Source: Piper betle
Taxonomy: Eukaryota > Streptophyta > Magnoliopsida > Piperales > Piperaceae
Length of the DNA stretch: 64,000 nucleotides
NCBI GenBank assembly: GCA_033002965.1
Contig: JAURVB010006196.1
Coordinates: 89,041 to 153,040, forward strand
Reading direction: 5' to 3'
Each line of letters opens with the position of its first letter. The first letter of the stretch is position 1. The position numbers were made by a program, and so were the translations under genes. Shown here piece by piece: positions 11,471 through 22,340 of this stretch. The notes beneath the pieces are model-generated. The model was not told where the DNA came from and did no database searches. It worked only from the letters and a program-made list of their open reading frames with translations.

Positions 11471-13853
11471 TTACTTCTTTGATCATGAAGCTGTCTCGAA
11501 GAAAATAGAAGATCATCAAATGCCAAAGAACAAGCGCGCACCATCTAGACATACCTCGAATAAAGGTTCTGTTAAATGTCAAGAGAACTTTTTGCTAGAA
11601 TGGGATGGTCCTCCTGCTGACAATGGACAGGCCAAGCCAAAGAAAAACAGTAAAAGTTATTTGAGCTGAAAGGAGAATAGGAAGCATTCTTATCCCGACT
11701 TCCATACAATGAGACGAGTTTCCCGTACACATGATCTCACGAAAATGATAAAGACTTGGATAAAGAAGATTGAAATGGAGGAGAAACCCCCCCAAGATTC
11801 ATCTGATTGTGATGATGTCAATAATATGAAGGAACAGAAACTAAGGTGGAAATTCATTACATCAAGTGACGAAGAGCAGGAGAGACTAAATTTGGAGCAT
11901 GCGGATTTGTGGGAAGCCATGAACGTGGCACTTTCAGCACTTGGTACTGAATTGAATCAGGTCATAGTAAACATTGAGAATATTTTTCGTATTTTGTTTA
12001 TGCATTTGGTAATCCGCAATTGCTGCACCCCAAGTTTTTCAAGATCCTTTTTTTCATGTTGTCTTCTAGGAATCTGGTTGGTAGTCTAACCATTTGGAAC
12101 ATTTACGTTGCTAAACTAGAGTTCTCAAGCCTCACAGCAAGGCTGTTGGTTAATATTGAATTAGCCAATTGAAAGCAAGTGTTCTTCTATAATAATTGAT
12201 TTTCTCATGCAGAGTGATCCATCAATTTGCAGGGTAAGAAAGGAGATTTCTCTGAATTCAAGGAACAAACTTGCTCCCATGAGTATGAACTTGACGAAGA
12301 CATTGGTCTTGTATGCCAACTGTGCTCTGTTGTGGTTGAAAGAAGATACGTTTTACCATCATCTGTATGTATCACCGAGGAACAATTCTTTCCATTTATG
12401 TAATTGACCCAATACATTTTCTCATAAAAGTTCAATATATACCCATGACGAAAAAAATGACTTTTGAAGGTCTTGTGAAATTGATTATTCAATTTAAAGT
12501 AACTTTTGAGGGCCATGTTTTAAGAATCCTCAAGAATCAGTTGTTGTACTTCCTCCTTGTGCTAATACATGTTTTCCATTTCAGTTAGAGAAGGCAACAT
12601 TTAGATGGAAGCAAGAACCTAGCGACGAAGATTTTATTTTTTTATTGATTATTTCGTTTCGAGTCAAATCAGTCATATGATGGTCCTTCATCCAAATTGG
12701 ATCGTTTTGATAACATTGTCTCCTTGATACCTCAAATGGCAAAGAAACTGCTTCCACACCAGAAAAGGGCACTGAATTTATCTGGAAACATGTTGCTGCC
12801 TCAGTTAACCGACAAGATTTGTGCAAAGAGTCCAAAAATGTGGGAGGCTGTTTAATTTCTCATTCCTCAGGATCGGGAAAGACTTTTCTCATCATTGCAT
12901 TTATAGTGAGTGACTTGAAGCTATTTCCGAGGAAAAAGCCACTTATTCTTGCCCCAAAGATAGTAATGCATGTCTGGATTCAGGAGTTTAAAAATGCCAA
13001 TGTATGGAATACAAAAGCATGGTAATGGTTTGAAATACGAAAATAAGAAAAGCAAACTGATGCATGTATTAAGTTGTTTGGAAATCTTGCACAAATGGCA
13101 TCAACACACAAGTATTCTTCTTATGAGTTATTCCACATTTCTCTCCTCGACGAAGAAGGAACGGGAGTCTCCATATATAAAACAGGTTGCAAACATCTTG
13201 CAAAGAAGTCCTGGAATTTTGATTCTTGATGAAGGGCACAATCCCAGGAGCACAAAGTCTGAGCAGAGGAAAACACTCATGCAAATTGAAACAAATATGA
13301 GGATTTTACTTTCTGGAACTTTGTTCCAGAATAATTTCATGGAGTACTTCAACACACTATGGTTGGCCAGGCCTAGCTTTATTGTAGAGGTGATGACAGC
13401 TTACAAATCTGTTGTAGCCAGACAATGGGAAATGAAGGGTGGAAACCATCTCAGTGAGTCGCAAGGTAAACATGCTAGACATGCTTTCATAGAGTGTATA
13501 GCAAATTATATAAATTCAAGAGAAGAAAGGAAAGGAAACAAGGGCTTGATTTGTTAGGAAGACTGACAAATCATTTTATAGATGTTTATACTAGTCAAGC
13601 TACAAGCAGACTTCCTGGCATTGAGACCTACACAATTTTATTAAAATGTACAGACATGCAACAGAAGGTTTTAGCAAAGTTAGAACCACAGTTTCGGGTG
13701 GGAGATCGCCGTCACTCTTGGATCAGTGCATCCTTGGCTGTTCACAACCTTCCATGGCATCCAAAAATATTTCAGAACAGTGGAATTGAAAGAGTTAGAA
13801 AATCACGAGTTAAACTTGGGGGAAGGTTGAAGGTAAAGTTTGTCATAAATTGT

Positions 13854-14400
13854 TGGGATTAACCAAATAAATCAAATACAAATCTCATATTTTGACACAT
13901 AAGGATGAGAATTACCAAACAAATAGAGAGATTAGATAAGATAATTTTACGTGAAAAACACCAAATTTAAAGAAAAAACAACGGGCAAACAACCAGATCA
14001 AATTCACTATATTGCAAATTTAATATAAAACAAATTTACAGGAGAATAAACTCTTCAATACTAATTTAATGTACTTTTTACAAGATTTGTATAAAGTCGT
14101 AAAAGATAACAAAGAAAGAATATTACAAATTAAGAACTTTATCAAGTTACCATTGATGATTGCAAACAAATCTTAACAAAACATTCACCTTTCTTTAATT
14201 CACACAATTTTCTTTCTCGCTTCATAGCAGTAATTTTTCTCTAAAACCCCAAAACTAAAAACCAAAGAAAAAAGCGTCGTATGTTGCTTTTATTCTTTTC
14301 AATTAACTAAATTTTTTAAATCTTAATTTTTACCGAAAATAAAGTTTCTATTTCATATATTTATAGAGAAGGGACAACCCAACAAACAACCTAGTCCAGC
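13854..14400. mobile_element. ~547-bp insertion in a CLASSY exon, solo-LTR-like
   Basis: The segment starts TGGGATTAACC, is AT-rich, and is bounded by the perfect 5-bp direct repeat ATTGT (13849-13853 and 14401-14405). Joining the flanks at one ATTGT copy gives a continuous reading frame whose product runs VKFVINC-LLTGEKVHVF, matching the expected order in CLASSY proteins. That rules out an intron at this boundary as the simplest reading. Length, a TG start and a 5-bp duplication fit a solo LTR. If the right end is taken as CA at 14401, the duplication is TTGT (4 bp). No coding capacity. Confidence 0.75.
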
Positions 14401-14964
14401 ATTGTCTCTTAACAGGAGAGAAGGTGCACGTCTTTTGCATCCATTTAAATTACTTATTAGATTTTTTGTGCATATGTTTAAATGAAAAGGAGGTGCCAGG
14501 TCCTGATGCTCAGTGGGGATCAAGAAATGGATGAACGCGGGCAGCTGATAGAACAGTTTAAAGGCAATTCTGCCGAAGTGTTGCTAGCTTCAACCGCAAC
14601 AAGTGCAGAAGGGATTACTTTGACTGCAGCTTCTCGAGTTGTATTTCTGGATTCTGAGTGGAACCCTTCAAAGACGAAGCAGGCGATTGCCAGAGTTTAT
14701 CGGCCAGGTCAGAAGAGAGTTGTTCATGTATACCAATTACTAGCCGCCGGCACAATGGAAGAGAATAAGTACGAAAAAACGACTCTGATGGAGCACCAGG
14801 CCCGGATGGTTTTTGCTGGTTGTGAAGTTAAACATGCATCTGGTAAATACATAGAAACTATTGAGGATGATGTTTTGAGGCAGCTAGTGGAGAATGACAT
14901 GTCTGAATTGTTTCGTGTGATCTTGGAACATGAAAATACAATTGACCAGGTAATATTATCATGA

Positions 14965-15821
14965 ATCTTCTAAAAGACTGATATTGGGCTTTATCATTAG
15001 ATCAATTCTTTTGTTTTGCATAAATGGTCTGTCGACACATGTATAGTTACTTGACCGCTTAATATTTTGATGACTTGTTTATAAAATAGTATTAAGGTAT
15101 GTAAGGCATGCTTTATTTCGGCATGGTTTGATAGCCCTTGGTTGGCTTGGTTTCGCATATTCAACTTCATCTGTGTCTATATCATTAGATGTATATAATA
15201 TTCTCTATGCAGCATTTCAAGTGTTCGGATGCATTGAAGGTGAGTAGGCATTCGTGTTTTCAGAGCTGTATTTCCACCCAATACATAGTACTTTCTTACA
15301 GAACCATAACAGGTTCAAGTTTATTTGAAGTATGTGTCATGTCCAAAGATCAATGCTGTATTTATCTTCAATAATTTTGTTTTTTCTGAAATACCCAATT
15401 GCTGTAATCTGTCATCTTCTAATAAAAGAGATCTTATGTACAGTATGGTATGAAATTGTATAATCCATGATCAAAACTAGTCATACAAAAAACCACTTTG
15501 TGTGGAGCATTGGATGTAGTATACATTTCACTGTTTCAGTCCTCTAAAATGTAAAATATTGGCATTCTGAGTAAAGAGTAGAGGCATCTTTGGGAAGTAA
15601 CATGATCTGCTTGGGCACCATCCGTGAAAGGTTACAAGCAGACATTAGGATGCAGCTAAAGATGTTATAGTTTGAATAACTGCTGAAGAGCAAGAAAACC
15701 ACCTGCAATTTTATCTAAAAAATTGAATCTGAACTGCTTGAAAAACTTGCAAATTGCTTAATTCCATAGGAAGCAATGATGAATATTGTTCTATTACTTT
15801 TTTTCACCAACGGAAATGAAG
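14965..15821. other. Intergenic DNA between convergent CLASSY and SLP1 remnants
   Basis: A short intron-like stretch and a possible extra CLASSY 3' exon (around 15212-15240) were considered but not supported. No other gene, RNA or repeat was recognised. Confidence 0.35.
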
Positions 15822-17871
15822 TCACAAGTACTCTTCCTGGAGTTCATACAGTTCACTCCTTATGGCTCTTGCTTTATTGTTATTAATCTCCAGAACCTGG
15901 AACCAAAACCCAGAGTATAACGAAACAAGGTCACAAAATTCATGGTTGTAACTCATGCAAATAAAAAGATTCTACCTCTGGATTAGAATTCATAACTCCT
16001 CTGGACATACCCACATCAATGCGCCAAATGGAATTGTTGTATTTGCTACAAACACAAATCATCCAAATCAATACCTCACGCAAAGAGAAAATTGATCAGG
16101 TTCGAAGAAACAGTCGGTGAACATTTACCAATTAACTCCTTCAAGTTGAGGAGTGTGCTAACTACCATTGCTTTGGCACCTGCTCGTTCAAGCGTTTCTT
16201 CAACAATGGCACCTACCTAATCAGCAAATCAGTGAACACAGTGCGATATTTTTTATGGTTATAGTGATAAATGATGGAAATTACCTTACGATTTCGGTAG
16301 TTTAAATTTGAAGGGTCTCTTGAGTACAACCTATTCCAAACTACACTATCATAACCTCTTGTTGCTATGAATGGCATACAGTACTCATCACTGTCTTCAC
16401 CATATCCTTGCATCCATTGGGAGACTTCCATGTTTATTCTCTCAATGCCATATGCAACTGTTAAATGCCAAAGTAAGTTGGAATGCAATACTTGTCTTTC
16501 AGTAGAACAGAGGATCATATTCCAAAGCTTCAAATTATTGAACTTACCATGGTGAGGTAGAAGTCCACCATGACAAAATACCCAGTCATTAACTTTGAGG
16601 ATAACACCATGTTTTGAAAGCTCACATGCCAGCAGGCCACCTGGTCTTAAAAGCGATGATCTTGCCAGTACCCCTTTCTGTCTCTGTCCTAATTTTTATC
16701 AAATTGTCAGTTTACATGGGGAATAATTCTGGGTATGATAAGGAAAACATTTACAAGCTTTCCTAACAAGGCTTGAATCATTCTAGGGAAGCAGAGCTCT
16801 CTATACATGAGGTAATTCTCATCATAAGAAGCTGATGAACTAAAGGAAGAAATATGTATTAAAAAGTTCAAAAATAATTATATGACTTGATTATGTTAAC
16901 TTAGCTAATACCATCACTAGATTCCAAGGTTTCCAGCTAGCCTGAGATTGATGACGCCTACTTCTCCACTGACCAGACTCACTGGTCCATCCAAGAAAAG
17001 CTTCATCCCAATCTTCATAGGCTTCCAAGTAGTCAAAAAAGTCTGCAAACTCGTCGAAACCACCAGGATCAACATATCTGAAGTCACCTTCAACATTCAT
17101 TGTCTCGTGGTTACCGTTCACCTAATGGCATTCCAGGGCAAAAACTCAGAAAATAAAAAATCATAACAAAGTACAAATTAGGCATTCACATGCCTTCATG
17201 AAATCCATTGAAGCCCATAATTTTAATCTAAGACCTGCCTGGAAAACAGCTCCGCCTACCGACTTTGCTTGAATACTTAATGACTTCAACAAAGACAAGA
17301 TTGCCAATTCGTTTTGGCCTCTGTCAAGAATGTCTCCAAGTTGAACGAGTACCTAATCATCATAATAATCATACATCCATGACTAAAAAGAAGTGCCAAT
17401 GACATTCATAAAAGCAAAGTATAGTTTACAAACATTAAGGTTGCATAACATTAACATACCGTGTTCCCTCCCGTCCACAAGTCCGGTCCTTCTGAACTCA
17501 AGATTCCAGCCATCTCAAAGGCACTCCTCGCCTTTGCCAGATCCCCGTGCAAGTCTCCAACTAAACATGACGAGTATGGTATTATATGGTATAAAAGATG
17601 TAAACTATTGATCACCAAACACTTGAAATTAGCTCGCCTACTGTAGTGCTAGACTGCTAGTGATCACTTCTTCCATATTTGACAAAAAAAGAGAGAAGTC
17701 GTCATCAGTGTTCTCACCGGCTACTATTCGGCGGTCTGGAGCAGAGACGAAGGTAGGGGTTGCCGGTGACGACAATGGGCTTCAACGGATGGTATGGTGG
17801 GGGTGAATCATGGTGATGCCTGCGGAGGTGGGATGGGGTGGAGAAATGGAGTTGATACACAAGGAAGCCAT
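15822..17871 (-). pseudogene. SLP1: Shewanella-like protein phosphatase (SLP1-like), frameshifted
   Basis: PPP-family metallophosphatase of plant chloroplasts. Nine exons: 17871-17718, 17560-17460, 17352-17239, 17121-16912, 16683-16548, 16457-16285, 16216-16129, 16045-15976, 15896-15822. Metal and active-site motifs are VGDLHGDL (exon 2), GDILDRG (3), NGNHETMNVEGDFRYVD (4), FCHGGLLPHH (5) and FIATRGYDSVVWNRLYSR (6). The start MASLCINSISPPHP looks like a transit peptide. Lesions: in exon 1 the conserved KPIVVTGNP and TFVSAPDRRIVA blocks are in different frames around a CCCC run. In exon 7 one base is missing just before HTPQ (about 16155-16160), destroying the GH motif frame; exon phases require that base. 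Intron 3 appears to use a GC donor (CAG|GCAGGT). The gene is likely decayed unless these are assembly errors. Confidence 0.8.
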
Positions 17872-19170
17872 TGGAGGCTAGCTCCGAGCAGCCTCACCCT
17901 GTTTGGCTCATATTTTCTTCCTTTTATGTGTTTTGAAAGTAAAAGCTTTCGCGGGCGTTTATTGGCCAAGTGTTGCAGATGAGGTTGTGGTATACATTGG
18001 CCAATTCTTTTTTCTTTTTGTTGCTTTTGAAGAAAAATTTTCTTGTTAATTTTTTGCTTGAAAAAACTCATTTTTATATGTTTTATTTTTAAGTAACTAA
18101 TCATATTATAAATAAAATAAATAAATAAATTATAATTATAAATCTTAATTTGATTAACTATTTCTTGAAGAGATGACTTAAGTCCATCATTGTGTTAAGC
18201 TAGGTCATTACAAATAATAGTAGAGTTAATTTAATTCTGTGTAACATGGTGGGCTAGATTAGGATGTTGGGGCTAGACTAGGATGCCGATCTGATCACGG
18301 GCTGGAAAAGGATGTGAGGTGGGGCTAATGACGAATTATTGTAAGAATTTCGATGACAAAATTTTGTAAGGCGAGTGGATTGTGAGATCATCAACTTAGT
18401 GTAACATTTAATACCTATTTAGTAAGATTATATTTATAAGTTAAGATGAACTATAAATTTTCAACTTCAATTAATTACTTTTGAAAAAAATGACATAACC
18501 CGTTAGATTGGATCGTTATAAAATTTAAACAGAATATTAGACACTTGCAACATGCAAAAATTTTAAATTGTAAAACATACTCCACATTGTGTCGGAAAAA
18601 AAGCTCCACCACCATTAGTGTTGTCGCCTCTATGGTCATGAGATTAATAAAATAATTTTAAAAAATAATTACTCCATGATCTTACATTTTAAATTTGTAG
18701 CATGCCATAATCAACTTCAAATATAAATATCGAAAATAAATTTTTATGGGGAGTCTTATATGTTTTAATGTTTATTTAGTTATATAAAATTACTTTTGAA
18801 ATTTTGACGTATAATTATTCCAAAATTAGAGATAAAAAAGAAATATAGCAAAATTATCTAAGAACTCAACATCTTATAAGAACAATGTTAATTTCTGAAC
18901 GTAATAGATAAAGTAAATGTATAAGTATGACAAACTTGAGACTTTTAGTCTAGTAACAGAAATGTACATGACACATCACATTGAAAGCTTAATTTAAAGC
19001 GTATCTTAAATTTATATGAAACAAGGTTGGACTTGTGTTTGGTTGATGTTTAAATAATTAACTTCATAAAAAAATTTTCAAAGCAACTTGATAAAAATTT
19101 GATTTGGAGTTTAACCCAAACTCCAATAGTAGGGATATATCAGGTTTTGGGAGATACCAGTAGTCTTTCT
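17872..19170. other. AT-rich intergenic DNA
   Basis: Upstream flank of the SLP1-like gene followed by low-complexity AT-rich sequence. No TATA box or gene could be assigned with confidence. Confidence 0.35.
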
Positions 19171-19859
19171 TGTAACACATCGAACCAGAATGTCACTGGC
19201 CTCGGTTAGGTCGGCTAACTTGAACCCCTGCGGATCTACTCTTGGTGTCTCAAGATGGAAGATGTCTATCTCTATACGCAGATGAACGTACAAAAATAAA
19301 CCTAGCATGCTAGTACATGGATGACATGACAACAAAATAAGTATGATATAGTCGATAAAAATTCTTTAAAAAAGGAACCGACAAAATTTCTCTTTTGCAA
19401 TTCTATTCACATTTTAATTTTATCATTCGACTTGCACATTGATATCTGTTTCAAATCATAATATCACTATCATATTATCATACATTGCATTACATCACAT
19501 CATTCGTAATATAATAACAACATAAACAAAATATTAACATTCTATCGTCTGACATGTGTGTATGTACGAGACGTCATTGCTCGTCCATCCAGGCTGGCTC
19601 ATCTACTCCATCTAGGCTGGCTCATCCTACTCATAATCATCACCTACATATATTATAAAAACACGTCAGTAACGAGTGTTACCAGTCCAAAAATTATAAT
19701 TAATATCAAATTGGCTATGAGAGCAAACTCTCATGTGAAAAAACATCTTGAAATCTCTAAAGGGCATCTACTGAACTGAAATCAAGATCATCTTTAACTG
19801 AATTGATCTCCTGCTACTAACACCTCTCTTGGTATTTTTTCATTTCACTTTCTGGTCCC

Positions 19860-20045
19860 TTGGGACTACCCACTTGTGTAGCATTGTTATTGGGATTCCC
19901 GGCTTATGATTGACACATGCCACTTGCGTGGCAAAGTTATTGGGATTTATTGGGATTCATGGTTACGACTGGCACATGCCACTTTGTCAAGATTTCTGAC
20001 TTATGACTGACACATGCTACTTGCTTAGTACAGTTATTGAAAAAC
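19860..20045 (-). repeat. Minisatellite units in the solo LTR
   Basis: Three to four degenerate units containing GGCACATGCCAC or GACACATGC spaced about 50-60 bp. It is the same minisatellite as 43174-43640 in reverse orientation, with fewer copies here. Confidence 0.7.
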
Positions 20046-20047
20046 AA

Positions 20048-20053
<6 letters not shown>

Positions 20054-20094
<41 letters not shown>

Positions 20095-21063
20095 CAGAGA
20101 GAGAGAGAGCCTTACTTCCATGCGCTGCCAAGAAAGGCAACGCATAAGCAACTCATGGGCTATTGGCCGTTGGATCATGATCCAACGGCCCACAACATCC
20201 TGCTAATCCCCACCCCACCCCCACAACTTGACTCGATCACGCACGAATTTCTACCAATAATCAAGTCAAGTTTTTATTATAAAATTAGTTTATTTTTTTA
20301 AATTTATTTTGTAATATTTACTCGAGTGAGGAGTCAAATTTTTATTATAAAATTATATTATTTTTAATATTTATTTTATAATAAAAATTTAACTCGAGTC
20401 TGTATCGAATTAAGTTTTTATTACGAAACTTGACTCAGCCCCCAACCCCCTACCCCCACAGGCGAAGTGGCAACAGTATTGGCCAGTGAGAGGTGAGGGT
20501 GAGAAACAGGGGAGGGTAGTTTCATAATAAAAACTTCACTCGGGTCGGGATCGAATCAAAATTTTATTACGAAATAAATTTTTAAAAAATAAAATAATTT
20601 CGTAATAAAAACTTGACTCGATCTCGACTCAAGTCAAGATTTTATTATGAAATTTTTTTTAAAAATAATAATTTAGTAATAAAAATTTAACTTGACTCAG
20701 TTATTAATAGAAATTGACGTGGGATCGACTCAAATTTTTATTACAAAATTAGTTTATTTTTTAAAAATTTATTTTATAATATTAACTCGAGTCACACGGG
20801 ATCGAGTCAGTTTTTATTATGAAATTATTTTATTCTTTTAAAAATTTATTTCGTAATAAAACTCTATCCCGACACGAGTCAATATTACGAAAATATTTTA
20901 TTTTCTTACAAAAATTATTTCAAAATATTGACTCGAGTCGGGACTGAAGTTTTTATTACGAAATTATTTTATTTTTTTAATATTTATTTTGTAATAAAAA
21001 CTTGACCCGAGTCAGGATTGACTCGAGTTTTTATTACGAAACTACCTTACCCTATTTATATAT
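20054..21063. mobile_element. Insert B in the TA tract of the solo LTR: hairpin element plus tandem repeat
   Basis: (TA)n at 20054-20078 is followed by (GA)n to about 20110. Next comes a hairpin (TGCGCTGCC/GGCAACGCA, 20124-20145), then a perfect 26-nt palindrome at 20165-20190 with arm GGCCGTTGGATCA, then C-rich sequence, then the AT-rich tandem repeat. It ends at a TA-rich stretch (about 21053-21063) where LTR homology resumes with GTCTTGG. In the sister LTR the corresponding place is only a short TA run (43123-43132). Everything from about 20079 to 21052 is therefore additional here. Whether it is one element or two nested ones is not settled. Confidence 0.65.
20220..21050. repeat. Palindromic AT-rich tandem repeat, ~10 units of ~75 bp
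   Basis: Each unit combines an ACTCGAGT-type palindrome with a TTTTTATTACGAAAT segment and its reverse complement ATTTCGTAATAAAAA. The ACTCGAGT-like cores fall near 20321, 20393, 20537, 20616, 20785, 20930 and 21030. Units are imperfect and the spacing varies (about 57-93 bp). Confidence 0.75.
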
Positions 21064-21642
21064 GTCTTGGTAGGGGTTTATATAATAGGCCCGAAAGTAA
21101 CTTGTAGTGGATCTTGTTTTTCAAAAATATACTCAAAGGATCTCCCTTGAGGGTTATTAATCCGAAAAACTATTCGACTAAATGACTCGAGCTAAGTGGA
21201 ATCCAATATAACATCACTCAACTCATCTTACAATATGTGAAAATTAAATCACAATAGAATAGAACAATAAATCATGGGTGAGTCCTAAACGGATATAGTG
21301 CGTCTAAACGGTGAACTCTTACTCCATACCTAATCATTAGTTATGTGGTGACGGTGACGAGGTTGTGGATGACTTGAGTGAGGATCGTACGTGAAAAGAG
21401 AAGGAAGAAGAATAAGAAAGAAGTTGGTGAAAAGGATAGTGGTGGCTGAATAATGACGATGTCAGAAGTGTGGAATATATAGGTGTCAAAGGGAAGAAAG
21501 CGAGCGGTTAGTAAGAAAAATGAGTAGTCAATTGAAAAAAACGAATGGTCAACTCGTAACTAAAACTTAACTCAACTAAAAATAATGGTCGAACTGACCG
21601 ATTGAGATTTATAAAACCCTGATTCGAATCACGGGTTTTACA

Positions 21643-22069
21643 TTTCTTTTAAAAATTATAAATAAATTTTATGAATTATACAAAAAAAGGGATAAATTAT
21701 TAACATAAAATAAATTAATTTATGGTATTCAAATTGTAAATGTGATAATTTAGTTTTAAATAAAAAATAAATAATTAGTTTAAAATTTATAAATCACATT
21801 TAATCATGGCCGTCTATATTATAGAAATATAAGAGTGGTATTCCATCCGACCCGATAATATCGGTTTTGTATTTATTTAACCTTATATTATACATTGATA
21901 ATAATAATACTAAAACTCAACTGCATCATATATATATATATATATAATTATTATTGTCTATCTTATTATTAAATAAAAATTTATATATAAAATTAAAATG
22001 GATCTAGTTTAGGTCATGCACATCTTATCTAGAATAGCCCATTGGTTATGGTTTTGCGAGTCATAAACC
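21643..22069. other. AT-rich spacer
   Basis: Low-complexity AT-rich DNA with a short (TA)n at about 21930. No gene was seen. Confidence 0.4.
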
Positions 22070-22340
22070 TCCAAGGCTTCCGAAGAGGCGACGCTGTGGC
22101 CACTGCAGATGCATCCACGGCGGTGCGCCGCCTGCCTTGACAAATGCGTTTTCCCAAGTCACCGACCATGGGGTGGACAGGGAACTCATCCGGTTGGCCC
22201 GCAGCAGCATTGAGGCCTGGTTCAAGCTGCCTCTTTCCCACAAACTAATGGCCCAAAAGAGGCCCGGCAGTGTGTGGGGCTATGCCCGGGGACATGCCGA
22301 CCACTTCTCCAAATCGCCGGACATCCTCCTTTGGCTATGG
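22070..22340 (+). pseudogene. Gibberellin 20-oxidase-like exon fragment
   Basis: The translation contains SQVTDHGVDRELIRLARSS, then EAWFKLPLSHKLMAQKRPGS and VWGYARGHADHFSK. This is the N-terminal (DIOX_N) part of 2-oxoglutarate/Fe(II) dioxygenases of the GA20-oxidase type. A related upstream stretch (GDAVATADAS) is in another frame, so at least one frameshift lies near 22130-22150. Homology stops abruptly after about 22320; the catalytic HxD...H region is absent. It is a GC-rich island in AT-rich DNA, so probably a gene fragment copied or left here, not a functional oxidase. Confidence 0.75.

Larger units (their letters stand above)
10339..14964 (+). pseudogene. CLSY: CLASSY-type SNF2 chromatin remodeler, disrupted
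   Basis: CLASSY proteins are SNF2-family ATPase-like factors that bring RNA polymerase IV to targets of RNA-directed DNA methylation. Identifiable parts, in order: an N-terminal segment (ISIVRRPHKPRC, about 10370); a charged repeat region (10990-11470); a zinc-ribbon-like segment (SHEYELDEDIGLVCQLC, about 12280); Walker A GSGKT (about 12872); the family's DEGH box (ILILDEGHNPRSTKSE, about 13225); and helicase-C with motif VI ARVYRPGQKR (about 14690). Lesions include TAG at 10693, TGA at 10894, a lost base near 12772, frame changes near 13023 and 13540, a lost G near 14481, and the insertion at 13854-14400. The N-terminus is missing upstream of element A. Some small indels could be assembly errors; the insertion is not easily explained that way. 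Confidence 0.85.
19171..21642 (-). mobile_element. Solo LTR, Ty3/gypsy-like, with TTTCT target duplication
   Basis: Ends are TGTAACA (19171) and TTTTACA (21642), that is TG...CA on either strand. The flanking 5-mers are identical: TTTCT at 19166-19170 and 21643-21647. Most of it aligns in reverse with 42507-44245: the CGGATCTACTC/CCGAGAGTAGATCCG block, the GGCATGTGCCA minisatellite, the CTTGGTAGGG block and the terminal gattcgaatcaCGGGTTTTACA. It is longer than that copy (2472 versus 1739 bp) mainly because of an insert at about 20079-21052. No internal coding region, so it is a solo LTR. Confidence 0.85.

Noticed and set aside
16750..16842. Open segment (YDENYLMYRELCFPRMIQA) inside an SLP1 intron, flanked by plausible splice sites
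   Set aside because: Its phase does not fit either neighbouring exon, whereas skipping it joins WNLVM to RQKGVLARS in frame as in the family.
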